A stretch of DNA of 6,746 nucleotides from an uncultured Clostridia bacterium. GTDB taxonomy: Bacteria; Bacillota_I; Bacilli_A; RFN20; CAG-288. The DNA is taken from contig OMRU01000044.1 in assembly GCA_900313465.1 (NCBI GenBank), positions 1 to 6,746 of the forward strand, given 5' to 3'. Shown here in pieces: positions 1 through 5,377 of this stretch (the first letter of the stretch is position 1; every line of letters begins with the position of its first letter). Under the pieces are notes generated by a model. It was given only the letters and a program-made list of their open reading frames with translations. It searched no databases and had not been told where the DNA came from. The position numbers and the translations under genes were made by a program.

Positions 1-315
1 ATTCTGAATTTTATTTAAATCTTTCATAATTTGATTATGATCAGAATAATTGACAGATAAGCATCCAAGAACCGGTTCTGTTTTATAAATGTTTATTGTT
101 CTAGGCTTTCCTGCCCAAAAATATACTTCTTTGAACAATCTTTTATGAATCTCAAATATATCTTTTGTTGAAGTTATATCAATAGGATTTTTCAATAATT
201 CTACGATTGCAACACGCGATAAAGTCGTTTCAAAATTATCAAGTTTATCTTGTTCCTTAATATTTGCTAAATTGATTAGTACATTAGTACCTTCATATAC
301 ATACGGATCTGTCAT
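1..315 (-). CDS. Fic/DOC family protein, probable toxin (3' end outside window)
   Basis: The first 105 codons are visible. Fic proteins transfer AMP or related groups from nucleotides onto target proteins, and many act as toxins. The visible part matches the Fic N-terminal region: a DPYVYEGTNVLIN start, a helix with the pattern E-x(5)-R around residues 29-36, then IHKRLFKEVYFWAGKPRT at about 56-72, the conserved block that precedes the active site. The catalytic HPFxxGNGR loop would lie further on and cannot be checked, so activity is unproven. No inhibitory [S/T]xxxE[G/N] helix is seen in the N-terminal part, so it is not an obvious self-inhibited class II Fic. The ATG lies 2 nt after the antitoxin stop. 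A GAGGAG sits 12 nt upstream inside the antitoxin gene, a slightly long spacing. The family call is firm; the toxin role is inferred from context. Confidence 0.88.
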   Translation of the reverse strand, partial: MTDPYVYEGTNVLINLANIKEQDKLDNFETTLSRVAIVELLKNPIDITSTKDIFEIHKRLFKEVYFWAGKPRTINIYKTEPVLGCLSVNYSDHNQIMKDLNKIQN

Positions 316-317
316 AA

Positions 318-650
318 TTACATAAAACTCCTCTTTATAGCAAATACTGCCGTCTCATAATCAATTTCACCTAAAGAATACAAATGAATAATTTTTTGAT
401 TCTTTTCACTTACTGCTCCATTACCACCAGTTGATTCAATTATTTTAGCTAAAGATTCTAATTCAGTTTCATTAACTTTTGGCAATTCCACATTAAAAGG
501 AAAGCCATTTTTAAGTATTACTTGATTTAAAAATAAAGATACAGCATAAGACATATTAATTCCAAGCTTATTAAAAATATTTTCTGCCTTTTCTTTCACT
601 GTTGGCTCTATTCTAATGTGAATCAGTTCGTTTTTATTTTCTTTAGACAT
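318..650 (-). CDS. RelB/DinJ-family antitoxin paired with Fic
   Basis: A protein of 110 residues from the preferred start. After a short polar lead, the segment IHIRIEPTVKEKAENIFNKL and the following LGINMSYAVSLFLNQV match the DinJ/RelB ribbon-helix-helix fold, and NGFPFNVELP is the typical DinJ ending of that domain. This family binds DNA as a dimer, represses its own operon and neutralises the toxin encoded next to it. About 55 residues follow, rich in E, K and I and ending IDYETAVFAIKRSFM; they probably bind the toxin. The usual DinJ partner is a YafQ/RelE-type RNase, but here a Fic gene follows after 2 nt. The start at 650 is chosen because a GGAG (660-663) lies 9 nt upstream. A GTG at 680 would extend the protein by 10 residues but falls inside the operator, so it is less likely. 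I see no clear FicA-type [S/T]xxxE[G/N] motif. Confidence 0.87.
   Translation of the reverse strand: MSKENKNELIHIRIEPTVKEKAENIFNKLGINMSYAVSLFLNQVILKNGFPFNVELPKVNETELESLAKIIESTGGNGAVSEKNQKIIHLYSLGEIDYETAVFAIKRSFM
328..333 (-). promoter_or_regulatory. Ribosome binding site for the Fic gene, inside the antitoxin gene
   Basis: GAGGAG on the minus strand lies within the last codons of the antitoxin gene, 12 nt before the Fic ATG. Translation of the toxin is therefore probably coupled to that of the antitoxin, as is common in toxin-antitoxin operons. Confidence 0.55.
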
Positions 651-670
651 ACCTATCATCTCCAAAATAT

Positions 671-676
671 ATTGTA
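671..676 (-). promoter_or_regulatory. Probable -10 box of the antitoxin-Fic operon
   Basis: TACAAT on the minus strand is a good -10 match about 20 nt before the chosen antitoxin start. Only weak -35 matches lie 17-18 nt upstream. The box overlaps the inverted repeat at 673-690, so a repressor bound there would block RNA polymerase. The leader would be very short, with the GGAG close to the 5' end. Confidence 0.45.
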
Positions 677-690
677 TCACATTTGATACA
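673..690. promoter_or_regulatory. Inverted repeat, likely antitoxin operator
   Basis: TGTATCA, a 4-nt spacer CATT, then TGATACA form a perfect 7-bp inverted repeat immediately upstream of the antitoxin gene and overlapping its -10 box. Ribbon-helix-helix antitoxins usually bind such palindromes to repress their own operon. There is no U-tract and the loop is short, which argues against a terminator. Binding is inferred from position and symmetry. Confidence 0.65.
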
Positions 691-730
691 CATTTTGTAG
701 TGCTTAATTTTCTTGACGTGGCTAATAAAA

Positions 731-748
731 GAAGAAGAAGAAGAAGAA
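731..748. repeat. (GAA)6 trinucleotide tract
   Basis: Six uninterrupted GAA units lie in the gap between the toxin-antitoxin promoter and the terminator of the tRNA unit, 41 bp upstream of the operator. The tract is in no recognised gene. Such tracts can change length by slippage; whether this one does is unknown. Confidence 0.8.
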
Positions 749-750
749 AC

Positions 751-770
751 GGTTAATAAAGTGGTTAATA
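751..770. repeat. Short direct repeat GGTTAATA
   Basis: GGTTAATA occurs at 751-758 and again at 763-770, 12 bp apart start to start. It lies between the GAA tract and the tRNA terminator. A role as a protein-binding site is possible, but in AT-rich DNA chance is also plausible. Confidence 0.4.
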
Positions 771-780
771 TTTTTACCCC

Positions 781-821
781 AAAAATAAAAAAAATTGTGA
801 CAGATTTCTCGTATCACAATT
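781..821 (-). terminator. Rho-independent terminator after tRNA-Ser
   Basis: On the minus strand an 8-bp perfect stem (AATTGTGA pairing with TCACAATT, arms at 814-821 and 793-800) encloses a 13-nt loop and is followed by a run of U with one interrupting A. It starts about 12 nt after the CCA end of tRNA-Ser and would end the tRNA transcript before it reaches the toxin-antitoxin operon. Confidence 0.75.
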
Positions 822-833
822 CTAGTTATTTAA

Positions 834-925
834 TGGCGGAGCAGGGGAGATTTGAACTCCCGCACGGTTATTCGCCGTCTGACGGTTTTCAAGACCGTTC
901 TCTTCAGCCTCTTGAGTACTGCTCC
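834..925 (-). tRNA. tRNA-Ser (anticodon TGA)
   Basis: A 92-nt class II tRNA with encoded CCA (834-836). The acceptor stem is GGAGCAG with CTGCTCC. The anticodon stem ACGGT/ACCGT holds the loop CTTGAAA with anticodon TGA, which reads UCA and related serine codons. A long variable arm (ACGG, 7-nt loop, CCGT) is typical of tRNA-Ser, and the T stem is GGGAG/CTCCC around TTCAAAT. It is the second tRNA of a minus-strand unit, 54 nt after tRNA-Val, with a terminator-like hairpin between the two. Confidence 0.96.
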
Positions 926-933
926 AGATAGAC

Positions 934-965
934 AAAAAAATCTCCCAAGAATTATCTTGGGAGAT
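934..965 (-). terminator. Hairpin with U-tract between the two tRNA genes
   Basis: On the minus strand a perfect 11-bp stem (arms at 955-965 and 940-950) with a 4-nt loop is followed by about seven U. This is a textbook intrinsic terminator, placed 15 nt after tRNA-Val and 9 nt before tRNA-Ser. It could end part of the transcripts, be a processing signal, or serve as an attenuator. A weak -10-like GATAAT lies across the loop (951-956); a transcript starting from it would begin inside the stem and so escape the hairpin. Confidence 0.8.
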
Positions 966-979
966 ATTTTACTTTGAGA

Positions 980-1055
980 TGGTGGGCACTACAGGGCTCG
1001 AACCTGTGACCTTCCGCACGTCAAGCGGATGCTCTCCCAGCTGAGCTAAATGCCC
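980..1055 (-). tRNA. tRNA-Val (anticodon GAC)
   Basis: A 76-nt tRNA with encoded CCA (980-982) and discriminator A. The acceptor stem pairs GGGCATT with AGTGCCC. The D arm contains TAGCTCAGCTGGGAGAGC. The anticodon stem TCCGC/GCGGA holds the loop TTGACGT with anticodon GAC, which reads GUC and GUU valine codons. The T arm has the standard GGTTCGAGCC core. GUC is frequent in the neighbouring ATP synthase genes. It is the first gene of the minus-strand tRNA unit, directly behind a perfect promoter. Confidence 0.97.
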
Positions 1056-1067
1056 AAAGCAAAAGTA

Positions 1068-1096
1068 ATTATAAAGATGTTGAGGCGTGTTGTCAA
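1068..1096 (-). promoter_or_regulatory. Consensus sigma-70/SigA promoter of the tRNA unit
   Basis: On the minus strand TTGACA (1091-1096) and TATAAT (1068-1073) are separated by exactly 17 nt. Both boxes match the consensus perfectly. Transcription would start near 1061, about 6 nt before the first base of tRNA-Val, as expected for a strongly expressed stable-RNA promoter. Confidence 0.92.
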
Positions 1097-1123
1097 TTAC
1101 TTTTTTCTATTTCTTTCAATTTG

Positions 1124-1132
1124 TGCTATAGT
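1124..1132 (+). promoter_or_regulatory. Extended -10 promoter of the ATP synthase operon
   Basis: TGC followed by TATAGT fits an extended -10 element (TGn-TATAAT). The -35 region, about TTTCTA at 1104-1109, is poor, which extended -10 promoters tolerate. The predicted start point at about 1139-1141 coincides with the ATG of the first gene. The tRNA promoter lies back to back with this one, so the two divergent units share about 65 bp. Confidence 0.6.
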
Positions 1133-1140
1133 TAGATTCT

Positions 1141-1569
1141 ATGACAAAAGAAAAGAGAAACCTGATCATCGTATTTTCTACCATATATATTCTAATAATA
1201 GGAACGTGTATTGGCTTTCTGATTGTCGGATTATATGGCCATATTCTTTTCTTTGGTTTTCCCTTATTCTTTATCTATCCTATATTCCTGACTTTCTATA
1301 AGGTCCCAAAAAGAATCAACTATCATGTAGCTAAATTCATTTTTCAGATTATTCTTCGCTATCTGATGATTGGAGTAGCAATTGCGATACCTGCACTGAT
1401 CCGTTTTTTTGTTCCTTGGATACAAGAAACTGTAAACGCTTTATTTTTGCTCGTTCCTTTCTTTGAAGTGATATTGGTTTATATTATAATTATGATATTA
1501 TTCATAATTAAGTCGAAGCAAGAAGTGAATAATACCAAAGACAAGAAAATCAATAATGAACATCGATAG
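1141..1569 (+). CDS. atpI: AtpI-like membrane protein, first gene of the atp operon
   Basis: A 142-residue, very hydrophobic protein. Four membrane segments are visible, roughly at residues 7-30, 33-53, 64-91 and 98-123, with a lysine- and asparagine-rich cytoplasmic tail. Length, topology and place directly before atpB match AtpI, a small assembly or cation-related accessory protein of F-type ATP synthases; Mollicutes also have a poorly conserved membrane protein here. The sequence itself gives little family signal, so the name rests mainly on position. The ATG at 1141 is the only plausible start: an in-frame stop lies at 1129-1131, and there is no Shine-Dalgarno. With the extended -10 just upstream, the mRNA is probably leaderless. 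The 3' end overlaps atpB by 14 nt, so translation is probably coupled. It is more AT-rich than the genes that follow. Confidence 0.7.
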   Translation: MTKEKRNLIIVFSTIYILIIGTCIGFLIVGLYGHILFFGFPLFFIYPIFLTFYKVPKRINYHVAKFIFQIILRYLMIGVAIAIPALIRFFVPWIQETVNALFLLVPFFEVILVYIIIMILFIIKSKQEVNNTKDKKINNEHR

Positions 1570-2371
1570 AATCTTAAGTCCTGACTTTGTCAAAAACATC
1601 ACCGGAGAATTCATCACTGGCATTGCCACTTGTTTGATTATTATCATCCTTTCTTTTGTCATCTATTTTAAGCAAAAGAAATATTCACCTCTGGATAAGC
1701 CAAAAGGAATTGTCAACGCTGCTGAAACTGTAATCGGTTGGGCGGACAAACAGATTTCCAATATCATGGGTTGTCCAAGATATTTTGCTGATTTTGGCGC
1801 TTATATCATCGCCTTATTCTTATTTATTCTCATCGGTTTCTTCATCGGTATGATGGGTATTCCTAACTTCATCTATTTAGGAAGTGCTGCCGACGGATAT
1901 CTTTTGAATGAAACAACTCTGTTCACTCAGATGCCAAACCCATTTACCAGTGCTGGTACAACCTTATCTCTTGGTTTACTTACCGTCATCATGATTGAAG
2001 TCACCAAATTGAGAACACAGAAATTCAATTACTGGAAACAGTTTGTCTTCACCTTCCCACCATTTGTTCCTTTGATCACCAATTTCTCGCCGATGATTTC
2101 TTTGGGTATCAGATTGTTTGGCAACTCGTTTGCCGGCTTTTGTATCATGACCCTTTTATATAATGCTTTAAATAACATACTGGGTGGATTTGGTTTGATT
2201 GCCGGTCCTCTCATCATGCCAGTCATGCATGCTTACTTCGACGCTTTTAGCGGTTTTATACAGTCGTTAGTCTTCGTTATGATCACCATGATGGACATCG
2301 CACAGGAAGCACCATCAGAAGAGGCTCAGAAGAAGATGGCTCAAGCTGTTACCTTAAAAGCTCAGATGTAA
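1556..2371 (+). CDS. atpB: F-type ATP synthase subunit a
   Basis: Integral membrane stator subunit that forms the ion half-channels beside the c-ring (271 residues, normal length). The diagnostic block SLGIRLFGNSFAG contains the essential arginine R186 (E. coli R210). The last helix, FDAFSGFIQSLVFVMIT, carries Q236 (E. coli Q252) and D229 at the position of E. coli H245, where other bacteria also use an acidic residue. TTLSLGLLT near 135-143 matches the conserved segment before the channel helices. Residue 247 is Asp where E. coli has Tyr263. A charged tail of about 25 residues follows. The N-terminal membrane segment is at about 16-37. There is no clear Shine-Dalgarno; the start overlaps the preceding gene by 14 nt, so translational coupling is likely. 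Confidence 0.95.
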   Translation: MNIDRILSPDFVKNITGEFITGIATCLIIIILSFVIYFKQKKYSPLDKPKGIVNAAETVIGWADKQISNIMGCPRYFADFGAYIIALFLFILIGFFIGMMGIPNFIYLGSAADGYLLNETTLFTQMPNPFTSAGTTLSLGLLTVIMIEVTKLRTQKFNYWKQFVFTFPPFVPLITNFSPMISLGIRLFGNSFAGFCIMTLLYNALNNILGGFGLIAGPLIMPVMHAYFDAFSGFIQSLVFVMITMMDIAQEAPSEEAQKKMAQAVTLKAQM

Positions 2372-2386
2372 GAAGCCAGTTAATCT

Positions 2387-2394
2387 AAAGGAGG
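2387..2394 (+). promoter_or_regulatory. Strong ribosome binding site of atpE
   Basis: AAAGGAGG lies 6 nt before the atpE ATG. It is a near-perfect Shine-Dalgarno in an operon where atpI and atpB have none, which fits the need for many c subunits per complex. Confidence 0.85.
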
Positions 2395-2400
2395 CTTATT

Positions 2401-2703
2401 ATGAATTTATTAAACTCTATCTTAGCTCTCGCTGAAACCAGCGGTGGCACTATCTACGATGCAGCCGGTATGCTTTATATCGGTGTCGGTATCATCCTTG
2501 TCGGTATGGGTTTTTCCTCTATCGCCGAAGGTCTTGTCTGCTCTTCTGCTTTAAAGGGTATGGCCAGAAATCCAGAAGCTACCGGCAACTTACGTTCCAG
2601 TATGATTTTAGGCGTTTCCCTTTGTGAAACCGTCGCTATTTACGGCTTAGTCTTAGCCATCTTATTGATCTTCGTTGTCGGCCCAAGTTCCTTAGCCGCC
2701 TAA
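2401..2703 (+). CDS. atpE: F-type ATP synthase subunit c, two-carboxylate ion site
   Basis: Rotor-ring proteolipid of 100 residues, a little longer than usual because of an extra N-terminal stretch (about 1-22). Two membrane helices (about 23-50 and 66-94) flank the polar loop ARNPEATG, which contacts gamma and epsilon. The ion-carrying glutamate is E76 in LCETVAIY. An ungapped alignment recalled from memory with the Na+-type c subunit of Ilyobacter puts E43 (AEG) where that protein has Gln32, T77 at Ser66 and Y81 at Tyr70. A second Glu at this place is known from the Na+-driven Fusobacterium rotor. Na+ coupling is therefore a fair inference, not proven. The usual GxGxGxG of helix 1 is largely replaced (M36, F38, S40, A42). 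Strong ribosome binding site; 29 nt after atpB. Confidence 0.95.
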   Translation: MNLLNSILALAETSGGTIYDAAGMLYIGVGIILVGMGFSSIAEGLVCSSALKGMARNPEATGNLRSSMILGVSLCETVAIYGLVLAILLIFVVGPSSLAA

Positions 2704-2717
2704 TAGAAAGGGATAAG

Positions 2718-3314
2718 ATGAATAAGAAGTTCAAGACTTCGTTATTGTTCATCGGTTCTGGTTTGGTATTGACTTCCTGCGATACCTCCAACATTACCAA
2801 CTCTGTTCAAGACACAGTCGGTAAAGCCTTAAGTCCTAACTTATGGATCACTTTGACCCAGTTAGGTGCCTTTTTGGTGATGGTCTTCATCTTCTTTAAG
2901 TTTGCCTATAAACCAATCAAAAACAAACTCAAAGCCAGACAGGATGCCGTCGAAAAAGATATCTCTGATGCTGCAAAGGCTAAGCATGATGCTCAACTGG
3001 ATAGAGAAGTCGCTGCCCAGAACATCAAGGACAGCCGTCTCCAGGCTGCTCAGATTGTCGAGGACGCTTCTAAAGAAGCTTCCCTGAAAGCAGAAAGTAT
3101 CATCAACAAGGCCAACGAGGATGCTAACAACATCCGTGCACAGGGCGAAAAGGATGCTTTGGAAAGACAAAAGCAGGTTGACCGTGAGGCTCATAACGCC
3201 ATCGTCAGCACTGCCATTGATGCCTCCAAGCAGATTTTAGGCCGTGAAATCAATGAAGAAGATAACGAAAAAGTCGTCAACGACTTCATCAATCAGATGA
3301 AGAAAGAAGATTAA
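2718..3314 (+). CDS. atpF: F-type ATP synthase subunit b, lipoprotein form
   Basis: Peripheral stalk subunit, 198 residues, longer than the usual 155-170 because of its N-terminus. That N-terminus is a lipoprotein signal peptide: KKFK, a hydrophobic core, then the lipobox LTSC with Cys21 as the predicted lipidated residue. After a short outside segment, a membrane helix spans about 42-64, and a long charged coiled coil (about 66-165, many A/K/E/D) reaches up to the head. The C-terminus, with ILGREINEEDNEKVV at about 173-187, is the delta-binding end. A cleaved, lipidated b subunit is typical of Mollicutes; most bacteria use a plain membrane anchor. AAAGGG 5 nt before the ATG gives a moderate ribosome binding site, consistent with two copies per complex. 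It starts 14 nt after atpE. Confidence 0.94.
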   Translation: MNKKFKTSLLFIGSGLVLTSCDTSNITNSVQDTVGKALSPNLWITLTQLGAFLVMVFIFFKFAYKPIKNKLKARQDAVEKDISDAAKAKHDAQLDREVAAQNIKDSRLQAAQIVEDASKEASLKAESIINKANEDANNIRAQGEKDALERQKQVDREAHNAIVSTAIDASKQILGREINEEDNEKVVNDFINQMKKED

Positions 3315-3319
3315 TCAAT

Positions 3320-3859
3320 ATGGATCATTCGCTTCTGAAACACTATGCTCAAGCGTACTTCTCTTTAGCAAAAGAGAAAAATAAGATTGAAGTCTTTCAC
3401 AAAGACCTCAATCTCATTTCCGGTGTCTTCAAGAAGAATGATGAAATCATCAAGTTTCTCTCCTCACCGATGGTGATGAAGAAAGATAAAGACCAGCTTC
3501 TCGAGAATGCTTTTAAAAAAGAAGTAGATATCGCAACACTCGGTTTTTTACAGGTTCTCATCAAGAAAAAAGCCATCGCCTACTTTGATGAGATGTTCAA
3601 ACACTTCGAGCATCTCTATCACGAGGATCAAGGAATCCTGGAAGGAAGAGTGTACACTCCGTTTGAATTATCCGAGGCTACACTTCACAAACTAGAAGAA
3701 GCCTTCTCGGAAAAATATCAGAAGAAAGTCGTCTTCAGAGTCCTGATCGACAAGAAAGTCATCGCTGGTATGCGCGTCTATATCGACGATACCTTATATG
3801 ACTATTCTATCGACAACAAGTTGAATCAGGTACGTAATAAATTAATCGTTCAGGATTAG
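3320..3859 (+). CDS. atpH: F-type ATP synthase subunit delta
   Basis: The OSCP-like subunit that ties the b stalk to the top of the alpha/beta head. Its 179 residues are the normal length. The N-terminal helical domain (about 1-105) begins LLKHYAQAYFSLA, the usual YA.AlF.lA pattern. The C-terminal domain carries the family signature: VIAGMRVYIDDTLYDYSID at 147-165, then NKLNQVRNKL, matching the iGG.....d...D.Si...L..l pattern. It starts 5 nt after the atpF stop with only a purine-rich stretch in the end of atpF as ribosome binding site, so translation is probably coupled; one copy per complex is needed. Confidence 0.95.
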   Translation: MDHSLLKHYAQAYFSLAKEKNKIEVFHKDLNLISGVFKKNDEIIKFLSSPMVMKKDKDQLLENAFKKEVDIATLGFLQVLIKKKAIAYFDEMFKHFEHLYHEDQGILEGRVYTPFELSEATLHKLEEAFSEKYQKKVVFRVLIDKKVIAGMRVYIDDTLYDYSIDNKLNQVRNKLIVQD

Positions 3860-3863
3860 GAGG
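3858..3863 (+). promoter_or_regulatory. Strong ribosome binding site of atpA
   Basis: A perfect AGGAGG 7 nt before the atpA ATG. Its first two bases are the last two of the atpH stop codon. Confidence 0.88.
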
Positions 3864-3870
3864 TTAAACC

Positions 3871-5373
3871 ATGGCAGATATTGACCAGATTACAAATCTC
3901 ATCAAGAAAGAGATCAGTTCCTACGAAGATAAAATCGAAACCAGCGATGTCGGCACCGTCGTTTCTGTCGGTGATGGTATCGCCACCATCTATGGTTTGG
4001 ATAAAGCCATGTATGGTGAACTTTTGGAATTCCCCAATCATGTCTATGGCATGGTTATGAACCTCAACGAAGATTCTGTCGGCTGCGTCTTGTTAGGTAA
4101 GGATACCACCATCTTTGAAGGTGACCCTGTCAAATTGACTGGCAAGGTTGTCTCTGTTCCTGTTGGTGATGGATTACTTGGCAGAGTTGTCAACGCACTT
4201 GGTGAACCAATCGATGGCAATGGTGAGATTGTTGCCAGCGATAATTATCCAATCGAATCTCCAGCTCCTGGCATCATGACCCGTGAGTCGGTTAACGAAC
4301 CTTTAGAAACCGGCATCAAGGCTATCGATAGTATGATTCCTATCGGTAAGGGTCAAAGAGAATTGCTTATCGGCGATAGACAGACGGGTAAAACCGCTAT
4401 CGCGATTGATACCATCATCAACCAGAAGGGTAAAGATGTTATCTGTATCTATTGTGCTATCGGTCAGAAGAATTCCACCATTGCTCAAATCGTCTCCAAA
4501 TTAAAAGACCACGGCGCATTTGACTATACTGTCATCGTCAATGCTTCTGCTAGTGAATCCGCTCCTATGCTTTATGTCGCTCCTTATGCCGCTACCAGTA
4601 TGGGTGAATATTGGGAGAAGCATGGTAAGAATGTCCTTATCATTTATGATGATTTATCCAAGCACGCTGTCGCTTATCGTGCTTTATCCTTGCTTTTGAA
4701 GAGATCCCCAGGTCGTGAAGCTTATCCTGGTGATATCTTCTATCTCCACTCCAGATTACTAGAACGTTCTTGTAAGCTTAACAAGGCCTATGGTGGCGGT
4801 TCTATGACCGCTTTACCAATTGTTGAAACTCAGGCTGGTGATATTTCCGCCTATATTCCAACTAACGTCATCTCTATCACCGATGGTCAGATTTTCTTGA
4901 CCACCGACTTGTTCAACCAGGGTCAGAGACCTGCCGTCGATTCCGGTTTATCCGTCTCCCGTGTCGGCTCCTCCGCTCAGATCAAAGCCATGAAGAAGGT
5001 TGCTTCTTCTTTGAAGATTGAACTTGCCAACTACAATGAAATGCTCGACTTCTCTCGTTTTGGTTCCGATTTAGACCCAACGACCAAGAGCATCTTGCAA
5101 CATGGTGGTGTCCTGATGGAAGTCTTAAAGCAGAAACAGTACTCCCCATTAAGCATGGAAGATGAGGTTATTGAGATTTATATTGCTCAGTCTCATCAGA
5201 TTGATAATGTGGCCTTGAAGATGATCTCTTCTGTCTTAGAAAAGATTCGTTCTCATATCAAAGCCAACCATAATGAAGTCTATACCGCCATCAAAGAAAC
5301 CAAATTGTTATCCGATGAGACCAAAGCTCTCATCGATGATTCCGTCAAAGCTATTTTAGAAAGTCTTGAATAA
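3871..5373 (+). CDS. atpA: F-type ATP synthase subunit alpha
   Basis: Regulatory nucleotide-binding subunit of the hexameric head, three copies per complex. Its 500 residues are the normal length. The order is a beta-barrel domain (about 25-95), a nucleotide-binding domain with Walker A GDRQTGKT at 168-175 and Walker B-like [10 protein letters not shown] at 256-265, and a helical C-terminal domain from about 375. The family signature [14 protein letters not shown] (354-367) contains R364, the arginine finger that reaches into the catalytic site of beta. Also typical are [12 protein letters not shown] (196-207) and [20 protein letters not shown] (277-296). No truncation or unusual residue stands out. 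It begins 11 nt after atpH behind a perfect AGGAGG. Confidence 0.98.
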   Translation: MADIDQITNLIKKEISSYEDKIETSDVGTVVSVGDGIATIYGLDKAMYGELLEFPNHVYGMVMNLNEDSVGCVLLGKDTTIFEGDPVKLTGKVVSVPVGDGLLGRVVNALGEPIDGNGEIVASDNYPIESPAPGIMTRESVNEPLETGIKAIDSMIPIGKGQRELLIGDRQTGKTAIAIDTIINQKGKDVICIYCAIGQKNSTIAQIVSKLKDHGAFDYTVIVNASASESAPMLYVAPYAATSMGEYWEKHGKNVLIIYDDLSKHAVAYRALSLLLKRSPGREAYPGDIFYLHSRLLERSCKLNKAYGGGSMTALPIVETQAGDISAYIPTNVISITDGQIFLTTDLFNQGQRPAVDSGLSVSRVGSSAQIKAMKKVASSLKIELANYNEMLDFSRFGSDLDPTTKSILQHGGVLMEVLKQKQYSPLSMEDEVIEIYIAQSHQIDNVALKMISSVLEKIRSHIKANHNEVYTAIKETKLLSDETKALIDDSVKAILESLE

Positions 5374-5377
5374 TTAA

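Noticed and set aside
674..818. Shared GTATCACA in the operator (674-681 region) and the tRNA terminator (811-818)
   Set aside because: An 8-bp match in AT-rich DNA; in the terminator it is explained by the stem and has no symmetric partner like the operator.
834..925. Possible attachment site for an integrated element at the tRNA-Ser 3' end, with the toxin-antitoxin genes as cargo
   Set aside because: No second copy of the tRNA 3' end is seen between 1 and 833 and no integrase is present in the window.
713..931. Plus-strand open frame with a run of glutamates
   Set aside because: It reads through the GAA tract and then antisense through tRNA-Ser, starts with TTG and has no ribosome binding site; not a gene.
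1050..1301. Plus-strand open frame overlapping the tRNA promoter and the atpI-like gene
   Set aside because: It covers the promoters of both units, lies in another frame of a convincing membrane protein and resembles no known family.
2359..2400. A possible terminator or internal promoter between atpB and atpE
   Set aside because: No stable stem with a U-tract and no good -35/-10 pair is visible in this gap; it mainly holds the atpE ribosome binding site.
2862..3194. Minus-strand open frame opposite atpF
   Set aside because: It is the antisense of the charged coiled coil of subunit b; its hydrophobic look is a by-product of the complementary codons.
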